Source: an uncultured Marinilabiliaceae bacterium (GTDB lineage: Bacteria > Bacteroidota > Bacteroidia > Bacteroidales > Marinilabiliaceae). Taken from it: 12,428 nt of DNA. Within the stretch, counting starts at the first letter, position 1. Each line of letters begins with the position of its first letter. The notes beneath the pieces are model-generated. The model had not been told where the DNA came from, ran no database searches, and saw only the letters and a program-made list of their open reading frames with translations. The stretch is taken from the NCBI GenBank assembly GCA_905235955.1, contig CAJONN010000040.1:1-12428 (forward strand). Reading direction: 5' to 3'. Below are positions 7,236-12,428 of this stretch, piece by piece. The position numbers and the translations under genes are program-made.

Positions 7236-9749
7236 ATGAAAAAATTTACTTTTTTACTCTTATTTATTTGTAATACAATATTGGCTATGGCTGGCAATGT
7301 CGAAGGAAAAGTTTTTGACACCGCTAAGCAACCACTCGAATTTGTCAACGTCATACTCTATCAGACCGACGGAACAACAATGGTAAAAGGCACAGTAACC
7401 GATGCTGAGGGTTCGTTTGTAATTTCGGGTGTGAAAGATGGCACATACAAACTTAGTGTGCAGTTTATGGGCTATAAAACAATACAGCGCAATGTTACGC
7501 TTAGTGAACAAAACAACCATAGAGTTCAGCTCAGAGCTATTGTGCTTGAAGACGATTCAGAGCAAATAGAAGAGGTGGCAGTTGTAGCTCAAAAACAAAC
7601 AATGAAACTTGATATCGACAAGAAGATTTTCAACGTCGACCAAGATATAGCATCGGTTGGTGGCTCAGCAAGCGAGGTGCTTGAAAATATTCCATCAGTA
7701 GAAGTTGACGCTGAGGGCAATGTTTCGTTGCGTGGCTCATCGTCGGTTACAATTTGGATAAACGGTAAGGCGCAAGGCATGACGAGCGAAAACCGTGGCG
7801 ACATTCTTCAGCAAATGCCAGCCGAAAGCATCGATCATATTGAGGTTATTAGCAACCCTTCGTCAAAATATTCGGCCGAAGGCTCAGCTGGTATTATCAA
7901 TATTGTGCTTAAGCGCGACCGCAAAGCAGGCTATTATGGTGGCGTGCAGTTCAACATCGGAACAACAGGCGGATATCGTGGTGGTGCAAATATCAATTTC
8001 AGCAGTGGCATTGTTGATGCCTACGCCAACATTGGTATAGGACACCGTGTGTTTAAGGGTGGCGGATATACTGACCGCGACAACCTCAACCCTGATGGCG
8101 TTGCCGTTTCGTATCTCAACTCAACAAGCAAAAACAAAATGAAGGGGCACAACTTCTTTGGACGTGCTGGCGTTACGTGGCACATAACACAACACAACGA
8201 CATCTCAGTAGATTATATGGGCATGTATGGTGGTGGCGATAGAGATCAGGATTTTGAGTATAAAAGTGCTGATTATGAAGGCTTTAATACATTAGGCTAC
8301 AAAATGTATAGCTTGCGCAACACAAGTGGCGATGTTGATATGAAAATGAGCAACTTCAGCGTAGGATATAAGCATGAATGGGAAACAGGTCATGATATCG
8401 ATCTCACCGTGTCACACAATACATGGGATATGGAGTCGACAACTATTTACGACCAAAATTCAATTTTTCAGCGTACCGATGCTCAGCAAACAGAAGAACA
8501 GACAACACTATTTCAGAGTCAAGCTACTGATATAAGCAACTCAAATTTAGACATTCAGCTCGACTATCAGCAGCCCGTAGGTGATATGTCGAAAATCGAA
8601 GCTGGCTATAAAGGTACATTCTTTCATGAAAATACGCCAACTGAAACATTCACCGATGAAGCACAGACGCAAAGCATCGAAAATTTGTTCAATCGTTTCA
8701 TCTACGATTCTGATGTGCATGCCTTCTATCTGAATTGGAAGAGTAGACTGAGCGAACGATTTGGTTATCAGCTTGGTTTGCGTGCTGAGCAATGGACAGT
8801 TGACACAGAGAGCAAAGATTATGCTGCCGAATATCGTAGCGGTGTGAGCGATAAGTTTTCAAAAGACTATTTCAAACTCTTTCCTACTGTATATCTGAGC
8901 TTTAAGCTTACTGAAACTCAAGAGCTGCAACTCAACTACACACGTCGTTTGCGTCGTCCGTGGGGTGGAGAACTCAACTCGTTCAAAAATATTTCAGATG
9001 CTACCAACATATCGTATGGCAATCCGGAACTTACGCCAGAGTATAGCAACTCGTTTGAATTTAACTATATCAAAACGTGGAACGATCATACACTTTCGCT
9101 CTCGGCATACTATCGTCCGGCTTCTGACATTATACAGCGCATTAGCTACATCGATGATGGCATAACATATCAAACCAACGAAAATATAAGCAAAGACTTG
9201 AACTCAGGTTTGGAAATAATAGGCAAAAATCGTCTGTGGAAACGTTTTGACTTCACCACAACATTCAACTTCTTCTATTACAAACTCGATGGTGGCTCGT
9301 TCGATTATCAGCTCTCTGATGGCTCGTTTTATCCAGTTTCGGTGAAAGATGATGAGGATTTTTCGTGGAATGCAAAAGAGATGATTTCTGTGATGTTGCC
9401 CAAAGATTTTTCATTCCAGACCACATTCTCATACGATGCACCTAAAGTAATAACGCAAGGCAAACGCAAAGCATCATACAACCTCGATATGGGCTTGCGC
9501 AAAACCTTCTTCGATAGAAAACTGACATTGGCTATCAATGGTAGAGATTTGTTCGACTCGCGTAAATGGCACTCAAAGACAAGTGGCGAGGGCTTCCGTC
9601 AAGATAGCGAGTCGTGGCGTGGTGGACGACGTGGTATGATACAAATAGCATGGAGCTTTGGCAATATGAAAGGCAAACGACGTCCGGACAACAATGGCGA
9701 ACAAGGCGGCTACGATGAAGGTGGCTCAATGGGCGGCTACAACGACTAA
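7236..9749 (+). CDS. TonB-dependent outer-membrane receptor with N-terminal CarboxypepD-like domain
   Basis: An 837-residue outer-membrane protein. A Sec signal peptide (about 1-19, MKKFTFLLLF onward) is followed by a carboxypeptidase-regulatory-like beta-sandwich (about 21-105, with NVEGKVFD, TVTDAEGSF and YKLSVQFMGYKT). The plug domain (about 120-235) includes VLENIPSVEVDAEGNVSLRG, WINGKAQG, DHIEVISNPSSKY and GIINIVLKR. The rest is a 22-strand-type barrel rich in alternating aromatic residues, ending at MIQIAWSFGNMK. The layout matches the outer-membrane beta-barrel family (OMP_b-brl_3 type). A short Gly/Tyr-rich tail (GGYDEGGSMGGYND) follows the last strand. Such receptors import large or scarce ligands using TonB energy. 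No SusD partner, anti-sigma factor or enzyme is adjacent, so the ligand is unknown. The gene has its own candidate promoter and ends at a strong terminator. Confidence 0.93.
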   Translation: MKKFTFLLLFICNTILAMAGNVEGKVFDTAKQPLEFVNVILYQTDGTTMVKGTVTDAEGSFVISGVKDGTYKLSVQFMGYKTIQRNVTLSEQNNHRVQLRAIVLEDDSEQIEEVAVVAQKQTMKLDIDKKIFNVDQDIASVGGSASEVLENIPSVEVDAEGNVSLRGSSSVTIWINGKAQGMTSENRGDILQQMPAESIDHIEVISNPSSKYSAEGSAGIINIVLKRDRKAGYYGGVQFNIGTTGGYRGGANINFSSGIVDAYANIGIGHRVFKGGGYTDRDNLNPDGVAVSYLNSTSKNKMKGHNFFGRAGVTWHITQHNDISVDYMGMYGGGDRDQDFEYKSADYEGFNTLGYKMYSLRNTSGDVDMKMSNFSVGYKHEWETGHDIDLTVSHNTWDMESTTIYDQNSIFQRTDAQQTEEQTTLFQSQATDISNSNLDIQLDYQQPVGDMSKIEAGYKGTFFHENTPTETFTDEAQTQSIENLFNRFIYDSDVHAFYLNWKSRLSERFGYQLGLRAEQWTVDTESKDYAAEYRSGVSDKFSKDYFKLFPTVYLSFKLTETQELQLNYTRRLRRPWGGELNSFKNISDATNISYGNPELTPEYSNSFEFNYIKTWNDHTLSLSAYYRPASDIIQRISYIDDGITYQTNENISKDLNSGLEIIGKNRLWKRFDFTTTFNFFYYKLDGGSFDYQLSDGSFYPVSVKDDEDFSWNAKEMISVMLPKDFSFQTTFSYDAPKVITQGKRKASYNLDMGLRKTFFDRKLTLAINGRDLFDSRKWHSKTSGEGFRQDSESWRGGRRGMIQIAWSFGNMKGKRRPDNNGEQGGYDEGGSMGGYND

Positions 9750-9768
9750 TTCTGATTTCTGGAAAGGG

Positions 9769-9829
9769 AAGAAAGAGGGTTGCGCACTATTTTGGGGTGC
9801 GCCAACCTTCTTTCTCTGTTTTTAACAGA
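9769..9829 (+). terminator. Strong hairpin terminator between convergent genes
   Basis: The left arm at 9770-9786 pairs with the right arm at 9798-9815, forming about 17 base pairs with one bulged C (9803), one G-T pair and an 11-nt loop. CTCTGTTTTT follows. A second small inverted repeat, TCTGTT/AACAGA at 9815-9820 and 9824-9829, encloses the T-tract. It lies between the converging receptor and nitroreductase genes. The T-tract favours termination of the plus-strand transcript; the minus-strand side has only a weak T-rich run. Confidence 0.75.
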
Positions 9830-9837
9830 ACGCCACT

Positions 9838-10347
9838 TTAGCAAAATGTAACAATGTTTGCAATCTCTTTGCGCTGATGAGGTTTGGTTGGCGCATCAGG
9901 TGCTGCATAGCCAATGGGTATCAGTACGCAAACCTCTTCACCCTGAGCTGCGCTGACAACATCGTTGGCTATTGTTGCATCGAAGTTGCAAACCCAGCAT
10001 GTGCCAAGTCCTAATTCAGTAGCTTTCAGCATTATATGCTCGGTGGCTATAGCTATGTCGATGTCGCAATGGTCTTTGCCATCGGCTCGATGCCAACTCT
10101 CGTTGTGGTTGCCCACTACGGCTATTACAATGGGTGCGCTCTGAAACCATTCGCGGTCGTAGGCTTTTTGTATTCTTTGTAGCTGAGCATCAGTGCTTAT
10201 CACTACAAAACGCCATGGTTGTTTGTTTACAGCCGATGGCGCTTGGCGTGCAGCTTCCAATATTTGTAGCAATATGTTGGTGCTTGGTTTTTCAGCTCTG
10301 AACTTCCTCACCGATGTGCGTTGGGTTATTATTTCATTTAGTGTCAT
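9838..10347 (-). CDS. Nitroreductase-family FMN-dependent oxidoreductase
   Basis: A 169-residue protein with the nitroreductase fold signatures: RTSVRKF (10-16), where the arginines and serine contact the FMN phosphate, APSAVNKQPWRF (36-47), the ELGLGTCWV loop (111-119), and the C-terminal IGYAAPDAPTKPHQRKE (145-161) with the conserved basic residues. These enzymes reduce nitro groups, quinones, flavins or related acceptors with NAD(P)H and usually act as cytoplasmic homodimers; the natural substrate here is unknown. The length fits the short nitroreductase subgroup common in anaerobes. The start ATG at 10347 directly precedes MTLNEII, the normal N-terminus. The gene is convergent with the receptor gene and divergent from crcB. 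Confidence 0.93.
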   Translation of the reverse strand: MTLNEIITQRTSVRKFRAEKPSTNILLQILEAARQAPSAVNKQPWRFVVISTDAQLQRIQKAYDREWFQSAPIVIAVVGNHNESWHRADGKDHCDIDIAIATEHIMLKATELGLGTCWVCNFDATIANDVVSAAQGEEVCVLIPIGYAAPDAPTKPHQRKEIANIVTFC

Positions 10348-10366
10348 ATTTTATTTTTTTTGTAGG

Positions 10367-10374
10367 CAAATATA
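10367..10374 (-). promoter_or_regulatory. Candidate -7 element for the nitroreductase gene
   Basis: On the minus strand this reads TATATTTG, an exact match to TAnnTTTG. Transcription would start near 10360, giving a leader of about 13 nt before the ATG at 10347. A TTGG sequence about 21 nt upstream could act as a -33 box, but it is imperfect. Confidence 0.42.
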
Positions 10375-10410
10375 GCACAAATAGCCCAAGCATAGCCAAT
10401 AGGCACAAAT
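10372..10410. repeat. Phased ATAG motifs and GCACAAAT direct repeat in divergent promoter region
   Basis: ATAG occurs four times, starting at 10372, 10381, 10392 and 10399. The 8-mer GCACAAAT occurs at 10375-10382 and again at 10403-10410, 28 nt apart. The cluster sits between the two divergent -7 elements, upstream of both the nitroreductase and crcB genes. It could be a regulator-binding region, but no known operator is recognised. Confidence 0.35.
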
Positions 10411-10418
10411 GATATGGT

Positions 10419-10426
10419 TAACTTTG
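10419..10426 (+). promoter_or_regulatory. Candidate -7 element for the crcB operon
   Basis: TAACTTTG is an exact match to TAnnTTTG, with transcription expected near 10433 and a leader of about 22 nt to the ATG at 10455. No convincing TTTG box is seen 19-21 nt upstream. The leader is too short for a fluoride riboswitch. Confidence 0.4.
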
Positions 10427-10454
10427 GGCGTTTTTTCAAAAATATATTTTTTGT

Positions 10455-10823
10455 ATGATTCGCAATTTTATAATGGTAGGTTTGGGCAGTTGCTTGGGTG
10501 GCATATTGCGCTATCTCTTGTCAGGCTTGCTCAAAAGTGTTTCTGACACCTTTCCGTTAAACACATTTTTGGTCAATATTGTTGGTTGTTTTCTTATAGG
10601 TATGTTGGGTACATTGGCTACAAAATATCAGCTGCCTGAGTATATGAACTTGTTGCTAATTGTTGGCTTTTGTGGCGGATTTACTACATTCTCTACCTTT
10701 TCAAAAGAGAATATGCAGCTACTTTGTAGCGGACAATATGCTCTTTTTGCCATATATGCCATAGGCAGTATAGTTTTGGGAATAATAGCCGTAATAGTTG
10801 GAGTGCGAATGGTGAATAATTGA
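10455..10823 (+). CDS. crcB: Fluoride ion channel CrcB/FluC
   Basis: A 122-residue membrane protein with four hydrophobic segments, the standard length for a single-gene FluC. Conserved features are GGILRY (15-20), NTFLVNIVGCFLIG (36-49) with the pore asparagine N41, and the signature GFCGGFTTFSTFS (71-83), which holds the phenylalanine-box residues F79 and F82 and the central sodium-site region. FluC forms a dual-topology homodimer in the inner membrane that lets toxic fluoride leave the cell. Only one copy is present here, so a homodimer is expected. The start at 10455 gives the usual N-terminus MIRNFIMVGLG. The next gene begins 16 nt downstream and is probably co-transcribed. Confidence 0.95.
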   Translation: MIRNFIMVGLGSCLGGILRYLLSGLLKSVSDTFPLNTFLVNIVGCFLIGMLGTLATKYQLPEYMNLLLIVGFCGGFTTFSTFSKENMQLLCSGQYALFAIYAIGSIVLGIIAVIVGVRMVNN

Positions 10824-10839
10824 TTTGTTTGATAAAAAT

Positions 10840-11901
10840 ATGATTTTTGTATATAATCCTACGTGCGAAATGGCAGTGCGTGCTGATACCATCAACTATC
10901 AGCCACCTGCGCAATTGGTTGCTTTTGAGCAAAAATGGGCACCACTAATGATGTTTCTTGCCACATCGGCTTCTGATGCAGTTGTAAGTGTTGCTCCTTC
11001 GGCTGATATTTTGTCATATTGGAGTAGCAAAGGTGTTGTTATTCCGCAATTTATATCGGTGTCAGAGGCCAAAAAACGAGTGCGCAATGGTGAGCAACTC
11101 AAGCCATGGGGCATAAGTAAGGAAGTGCTTTATCGTTTTGGTGGGCATAGTTTGTCATCTCAGTTTACTGCAGCTCATAGGCAATTATTTTCGCGTCTGT
11201 CATCGGTAGAGCTTAGCAATGCTCTGATTCAGAGTGTGTTGCCTTCGTGGTGCCAGCAAGAGCAATCCAAAGTGGTCTCTTCGGCCGATGAGTTGCATCA
11301 GCTGATGCTTCAGGGTCCGTGTGTGCTCAAGTCGCTTTGGAGTGCGTCGGGGCGTGGTGTTACTATGGTCGACAAGGCTGAATATGTGCCAGCTACTTTT
11401 CGCCGATACGAAGGCTATCTGCGCACCGATGAGGCAGTGATTGCTGAGCCACTTCTCAATCGCATTGTAGATTTTGCTATGCTTTTTTCGGTTGGTTCTG
11501 ATGGTGAAGTAACATATTTGGGCAAGAATTTTTATCGTTCAGATAAGTCGGGGCGTTTTGGCGTAGAGCTGATAGGACACAATCCCTTGCAACCCTACGA
11601 AGATAGTGGAGCATTGCCATCTGACTGGGAAACTGTGGCTGCCAATTTACTCTCATGTGCTATCAAGTCGCTTAGTTGGCATCTTTTGTATAGTGGTATG
11701 ATAGGAGTTGATGCTATGTTGTATCTCGATGATTCTGAATGTGTTAAGATGCGTTTGTGTGTTGAGGCTAATTTGCGTTATACCATGGGTAATGTCAATA
11801 TGGCTATTTCTCGTGCATTGGGCAATGGTGTACAAATGGAGTGGGGTATAGGCAATGGTGTTGAATTTAGTTTTCTGCCTTTTGCTAATACAATTTTCTG
11901 A
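10840..11901 (+). CDS. Uncharacterised ATP-grasp-like protein
   Basis: A 353-residue protein from the ATG at 10840 (MIFVYNPTCEMAV). The frame extends five codons further to a TTG at 10825, one base after the crcB stop, but the ATG start matches the family N-terminus, in which an asparagine-proline (FNP/YNP) pair follows the first strand. The middle carries CVLKSLWSASGRGV (161-174), which looks like the ATP-grasp nucleotide-binding lysine (K164) and glycine-rich loop. AEPLL (E203), GVDAMLY (D291) and VEANLRYTMG (308-317, with E309, N311 and R313) look like the magnesium-binding ExNxR site of ATP-grasp ligases. I recall similar proteins in Bacteroidales, annotated only as hypothetical. The expected chemistry is ATP-dependent carboxylate ligation, but the substrate is unknown and the fold is inferred from motifs. 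No signal peptide or membrane segment is present. Confidence 0.75.
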   Translation: MIFVYNPTCEMAVRADTINYQPPAQLVAFEQKWAPLMMFLATSASDAVVSVAPSADILSYWSSKGVVIPQFISVSEAKKRVRNGEQLKPWGISKEVLYRFGGHSLSSQFTAAHRQLFSRLSSVELSNALIQSVLPSWCQQEQSKVVSSADELHQLMLQGPCVLKSLWSASGRGVTMVDKAEYVPATFRRYEGYLRTDEAVIAEPLLNRIVDFAMLFSVGSDGEVTYLGKNFYRSDKSGRFGVELIGHNPLQPYEDSGALPSDWETVAANLLSCAIKSLSWHLLYSGMIGVDAMLYLDDSECVKMRLCVEANLRYTMGNVNMAISRALGNGVQMEWGIGNGVEFSFLPFANTIF

Positions 11902-11981
11902 TTGTGAGATACATACTTGTTTTGTTTAGGTTTTGTATGTTTTGTGTGCAAAAAATATTTTTGAAATAATTTGTGCTATCT
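11902..11981. other. AT-rich spacer before the tRNA operon
   Basis: The spacer has several TTTTGT runs between about 11920 and 11947 and an imperfect AT-only palindrome at 11949-11963 (CAAAAAATATTTTTG). It might end the crcB transcript, but the stem is weak and has no GC clamp, so no terminator is called. No coding region is seen. Confidence 0.3.
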
Positions 11982-12013
11982 ATTGCATAGAAAAAATAAA
12001 CTCTCTACCTTTG
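11982..12013 (+). promoter_or_regulatory. Promoter of the tRNA operon
   Basis: ATTG at 11982-11985 is followed after 20 nt by TACCTTTG at 12006-12013, an exact TAnnTTTG -7 box with correct spacing. It is the best-formed promoter in the window and resembles strong Bacteroidota promoters for stable RNAs. Transcription should begin near 12020, leaving a leader of about 47 nt before the first tRNA. Confidence 0.65.
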
Positions 12014-12066
12014 CAACGCAATTGAGAAAAACACTTCTCAGAGTTGCAAAAGTTCTTTGTAAAAAT

Positions 12067-12139
12067 GCGGAAATAGCTCAGTTGGTAGAGCACAACCTTG
12101 CCAAGGTTGGGGTCGCGAGTTCGAGTCTCGTTTTCCGCT
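12067..12139 (+). tRNA. tRNA-Gly (anticodon GCC)
   Basis: A 73-nt cloverleaf. Acceptor GCGGAAA pairs with TTTCCGC, with discriminator T at 12139. The D arm contains AGCTCAGTTGGTAGAGC. The anticodon stem CAACC/GGTTG encloses TTGCCAA, giving anticodon GCC. The T arm has the GTTCGAGTC loop. CCA is not encoded. First gene of a three-tRNA operon. Confidence 0.97.
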
Positions 12140-12149
12140 CTGTAAGTAT

Positions 12150-12233
12150 GCGCAGGTGGTGAAATTGGTATACACGCTACTTTGAGGGGGTAGTGGCAGC
12201 AATGTCGTGTGAGTTCGAGTCTCATCCTGCGCA
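12150..12233 (+). tRNA. tRNA-Leu (anticodon GAG)
   Basis: An 84-nt type II tRNA. Acceptor GCGCAGG pairs with CCTGCGC, with discriminator A at 12233. The anticodon stem CTACT/GGTAG encloses TTGAGGG, so the anticodon is GAG (12184-12186). The long variable arm expected of leucine tRNAs follows, then GAGTTCGAGTCTC as the T arm. CCA is not encoded. It lies 10 nt after tRNA-Gly. Confidence 0.96.
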
Positions 12234-12235
12234 CA

Positions 12236-12252
12236 ACATCAAAAAATGATGT
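12236..12252 (+). other. Small hairpin in the tRNA spacer
   Basis: ACATCA (12236-12241) and TGATGT (12247-12252) form a perfect 6-bp stem with an A5 loop between tRNA-Leu and tRNA-Arg. It may be a processing signal in the tRNA precursor. There is no T-tract, so it is not a terminator. Confidence 0.35.
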
Positions 12253-12258
12253 ATTGAT

Positions 12259-12332
12259 GGTACCGTAGCACAATTGGATAATGCCTCTGGTTACGGCCCA
12301 GAAGATTGGGGGTTCGAATCCCTCCGGTATCA
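12259..12332 (+). tRNA. tRNA-Arg (anticodon ACG)
   Basis: A 74-nt cloverleaf. Acceptor GGTACCG pairs with CGGTATC (one G-T pair), with discriminator A at 12332. The anticodon stem TCTGG/CCAGA encloses TTACGGC, giving anticodon ACG (12293-12295). Its A34 should be deaminated to inosine to read CGU, CGC and CGA. The T arm is GGGGGTTCGAATCCC-like. CCA is not encoded. Last gene of the operon. Confidence 0.96.
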
Positions 12333-12341
12333 CTCAATGAT

Positions 12342-12380
12342 AAATAAGTCTGTAGCAATTTGTTACAGACTTATTTTTTT
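12342..12380 (+). terminator. Rho-independent terminator of the tRNA operon
   Basis: A perfect 13-bp stem is formed by AAATAAGTCTGTA (12342-12354) and TACAGACTTATTT (12364-12376) around a 9-nt loop, and the right arm runs into a T-tract that ends at 12380. It begins 10 nt after tRNA-Arg. Confidence 0.88.
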
Positions 12381-12394
12381 ACATACGCACTCAA

Positions 12395-12428
12395 AACTTA
12401 TAACTTATAACTTATAACTTATAACTTA
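12395..12428. repeat. 7-bp tandem repeat (CTTATAA)n, cut by window edge
   Basis: From 12395 to the end, the sequence is perfectly periodic at 7 nt, with unit CTTATAA in complete copies at 12397, 12404, 12411 and 12418 and a partial copy at 12425. This is at least 4.8 copies, and the array continues beyond the window. It begins 14 nt after the T-tract of the tRNA operon terminator. No gene is visible here. Confidence 0.9.

Noticed and set aside
10437..10453. AT palindrome just before crcB as a regulatory hairpin
   Set aside because: It is made of A and T apart from its end bases and is typical of AT-rich leaders in this phylum, so chance pairing is likely.
10348..10454. Fluoride riboswitch upstream of crcB
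   Set aside because: I found no crcB-motif pairing elements, and the leader predicted from the -7 box is only about 22 nt.
10825..10839. TTG start for the ATP-grasp-like gene one base after the crcB stop
   Set aside because: The five added residues do not match the family N-terminus, and a normal ATG follows at 10840.
11980..12333. Minus-strand open frame of 117 codons across the tRNA cluster
   Set aside because: It is antisense to three well-formed tRNAs, whose repeated T-arm sequence produces the apparent protein similarity.
12395..12428. CRISPR array at the right end
   Set aside because: The unit is 7 nt with no spacers, so it is a simple tandem repeat.

Overview
The window reads as chromosomal DNA of a Bacteroidota bacterium, most likely a Bacteroidales member. 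The evidence is a CarboxypepD-like/TonB-dependent outer-membrane receptor, A-rich leaders instead of Shine-Dalgarno sites, several promoters with the TAnnTTTG -7 element typical of this phylum, and a family of ATP-grasp-like proteins that I associate with Bacteroidales. I cannot name genus or species. No phage, insertion sequence, CRISPR array or defence island is visible. This is mostly a housekeeping region, and I do not see a clearly new multi-gene system.

Layout. Positions 1-1541 (minus) hold most of a YgiQ-type radical SAM protein, cut by the window edge at its C-terminus. A divergent promoter region follows. Positions 1662-7107 (plus) are a tightly spaced run of five genes: a 7TM-HD family phosphodiesterase (PgpH-like, predicted to hydrolyse c-di-AMP), the nucleotide pyrophosphohydrolase MazG, a class IV PLP enzyme (aminodeoxychorismate lyase or aminotransferase type), a small lipoprotein of unknown function, and an AEC-family membrane transporter. 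Gaps are 28, 15, -4 and 49 nt, so at least the first four are probably co-transcribed.

Positions 7236-9749 (plus) encode a stand-alone TonB-dependent receptor with its own candidate promoter. A strong hairpin terminator separates it from a convergent nitroreductase-family gene (9838-10347, minus). The nitroreductase gene diverges from a two-gene plus-strand unit made of the fluoride channel CrcB/FluC and an uncharacterised ATP-grasp-like protein (to 11901).

The right end is a compact tRNA operon, Gly(GCC)-Leu(GAG)-Arg(ACG). It has a well-formed Bacteroidota promoter and a 13-bp perfect-stem terminator. Directly after it lies a 7-bp tandem repeat (CTTATAA) that runs off the window.

Functional links are modest. 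The first operon combines second-messenger breakdown, nucleotide-pool cleaning, a PLP enzyme and envelope proteins. The crcB unit couples fluoride export to an enzyme of unknown substrate. The points most worth a second look are the ATP-grasp-like protein, the reversal of strand composition between the 1.7-6.1 kb block and its flanks, the phased ATAG motifs between the nitroreductase and crcB promoters, and the heptanucleotide repeat after the tRNAs.
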